A stretch of DNA of 6,026 bases from positions 1 through 6,026 of the forward strand of contig JAIPJV010000137.1 in assembly GCA_021734005.1 (NCBI GenBank), written 5' to 3'. The notes under the pieces were generated by a model that was given only the letters and a program-made list of their open reading frames with translations, had not been told where the DNA came from and ran no database searches. The stretch comes from Fidelibacterota bacterium. Its GTDB lineage: Bacteria; Fidelibacterota; UBA2242; JAFGTP01. Both the position numbers and the translations under genes were made by a program. Numbering within the stretch: position 1 is the stretch's first letter; each line of letters starts with the position of its first letter. Below are positions 5,050 through 6,026 of this stretch, in pieces.

Positions 5050-6026
5050 TTGAAGCCAAGAATCATTAAAGATAATCGCTATTTCAATCAGGATTGTATT
5101 CAAGGAGCCCGACAAAATATTGAAGATGAAAGTGTTGACCTGATTATCACGGATCCGCCTTATGGAATTGATGGTGATAAATTACACCGGCATTACAATC
5201 GTGATGAAGATTATATTGTTGATGGTTATGTTGAGATTCCTGCCGATGAATATGCTGATTTTAGCCACAAGTGGATCAAGCAGGCTGAGCGAATTTTGAA
5301 ACCAGGCGGCTCGATCTATATTGTCTCCGGATATACTAATTTGTATCACATCCTGGATGCCCTTAGGGCTACAGATCTTGAGGAAATTAATCATATTATC
5401 TGGAAGTATAATTTTGGTGTTTATACTCAGAAAAAATATATTTCCTCTCATTATCATATTCTATTTTACCAGAAGCCGGGAGCCGAGAGGACCTTTAATC
5501 TTTACTCCCGCTATGGTCATAATGAGCGTGATTCAGACGGCGGTTCTTTGAATTATCAGGATCGGGAGGATGTCTGGATAATTAACCGGGAATACAAGCC
5601 GGGACGCAAAAAAAATAAAAATGAGCTCCCTAAAGCATTGCTAACGAAAATACTGCAATATAGCAGTAATCCCGGAGATCTTGTCTGTGATCTGTTTATG
5701 GGTGGATTTTCTACAGCTGAAGCAGCAATTGGTCTCAAACGCAAATTTGTAGGTTTTGAAGTCTCCGAGTCTATTTTTAATTCCGGAGTTGAACGCATTA
5801 AGAAGGTTAAAAAGGGCAGCTTGATCAAGACTCTGCGCCAGCCAAAACATTCGAAACCAAGAAATCAAAACGAACCCTGGACTGATGAAGAGAAAGAAAA
5901 TTTAAAAAAACGTTATCAGGAATTGATATATCAATATCCCTATAAAAAAGATGTTGTAAAAAAACTATGCAAAGAATTTGGCCGCGGAAAATTCGGTATC
6001 CAGAGAATGATCAAGCAGGTGACTTA
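5050..6026 (+). CDS. Beta-class N4/N6 DNA methyltransferase with Myb/SANT-like tail (runs to window edge)
   Basis: The frame is open for 325 codons from TTG at 5050, preceded by GAGG with five-base spacing; an in-frame TAA at 5029-5031 and no better start support this choice. The window ends in ...GTG ACT TA, so a TAA or TAG stop may be one base beyond. Catalytic motif IV TDPPYGID (34-41) precedes the AdoMet-binding motif I CDLFMGGFSTAEAA (213-226), the order of beta-class N4-cytosine or N6-adenine methyltransferases. RILKPGGSIYIVSG (80-93) and NPGDLVCD (207-214) are typical supporting strands. Motif I is the less common MGGFST form rather than GSGTT. Residues 255-276 are a basic linker. From W277 on, WTDEEKENLKKRY begins a helical segment that looks like a Myb/SANT-type DNA-binding domain. 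No restriction endonuclease is seen beside it, so it may be a solitary methylase or one half of a system continuing beyond the edge. The target sequence is unknown. Confidence 0.9.
   Translation, partial: MKPRIIKDNRYFNQDCIQGARQNIEDESVDLIITDPPYGIDGDKLHRHYNRDEDYIVDGYVEIPADEYADFSHKWIKQAERILKPGGSIYIVSGYTNLYHILDALRATDLEEINHIIWKYNFGVYTQKKYISSHYHILFYQKPGAERTFNLYSRYGHNERDSDGGSLNYQDREDVWIINREYKPGRKKNKNELPKALLTKILQYSSNPGDLVCDLFMGGFSTAEAAIGLKRKFVGFEVSESIFNSGVERIKKVKKGSLIKTLRQPKHSKPRNQNEPWTDEEKENLKKRYQELIYQYPYKKDVVKKLCKEFGRGKFGIQRMIKQVT

Noticed and set aside
4644..5059. Minus-strand frames 4644-4844 and 4856-5059
   Set aside because: They are antisense to the 313-residue gene and lack ribosome-binding sites or recognisable content.
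5182..5868. Several short frames (5182-5457, 5321-5551, 5556-5828, 5641-5868)
   Set aside because: All fall inside the methyltransferase frame, which has conserved motifs throughout; none has its own start signal or domain.
1..6026. CRISPR array or insertion sequence
   Set aside because: No regularly spaced repeats, transposase motifs or long terminal inverted repeats were seen on reading through.

Overview
The window is a low-GC, gene-dense bacterial segment that appears to span a chromosomal replication origin. The DnaA-type initiator, the DnaA boxes beside it and a class II bacterial tRNA-Ser point to a bacterial chromosome rather than a phage or plasmid. The lineage cannot be fixed from sequence alone. 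The base composition, the reduced DnaA and the absence of dnaN next to dnaA would suit an uncultured or poorly sampled phylum, but that is inference.

Left part (1-2362): a metallo-beta-lactamase-fold hydrolase (+) converges, across 13 bases, on a small XRE-type helix-turn-helix protein (-). That protein is divergent from a one-domain asparaginase-like protein (+), with a 299-base intergenic region between them. This region carries a clear extended -10 promoter for the regulator, with a perfect inverted repeat just upstream of the -10, so autoregulation is likely. The asparaginase-like gene then converges on dnaA.

Middle part (2363-3971): dnaA (-) encodes an intact AAA+ domain III and DNA-binding domain IV but lacks the usual N-terminal domain I. 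Behind its start lies a 445-base gene-free stretch with three tandem DnaA boxes, a short GC patch, a DnaA-trio-like run and a very AT-rich tract, which is the layout of a bacterial oriC unwinding site. One further box lies nearer dnaA and a weaker reverse-strand box lies at the far end of the AT tract.

Right part (3972-6026): tRNA-Ser(CGA) is followed, in the same direction, by a 313-residue protein of unknown function with a DHH-phosphoesterase-like motif pattern. Fourteen bases later comes a beta-class N4/N6 DNA methyltransferase. It starts at TTG, carries a Myb/SANT-like C-terminal tail and runs to the window edge. The last two genes look like one transcription unit. Their position directly after a tRNA gene is compatible with acquired DNA, but no attachment repeat, integrase or restriction endonuclease is visible.
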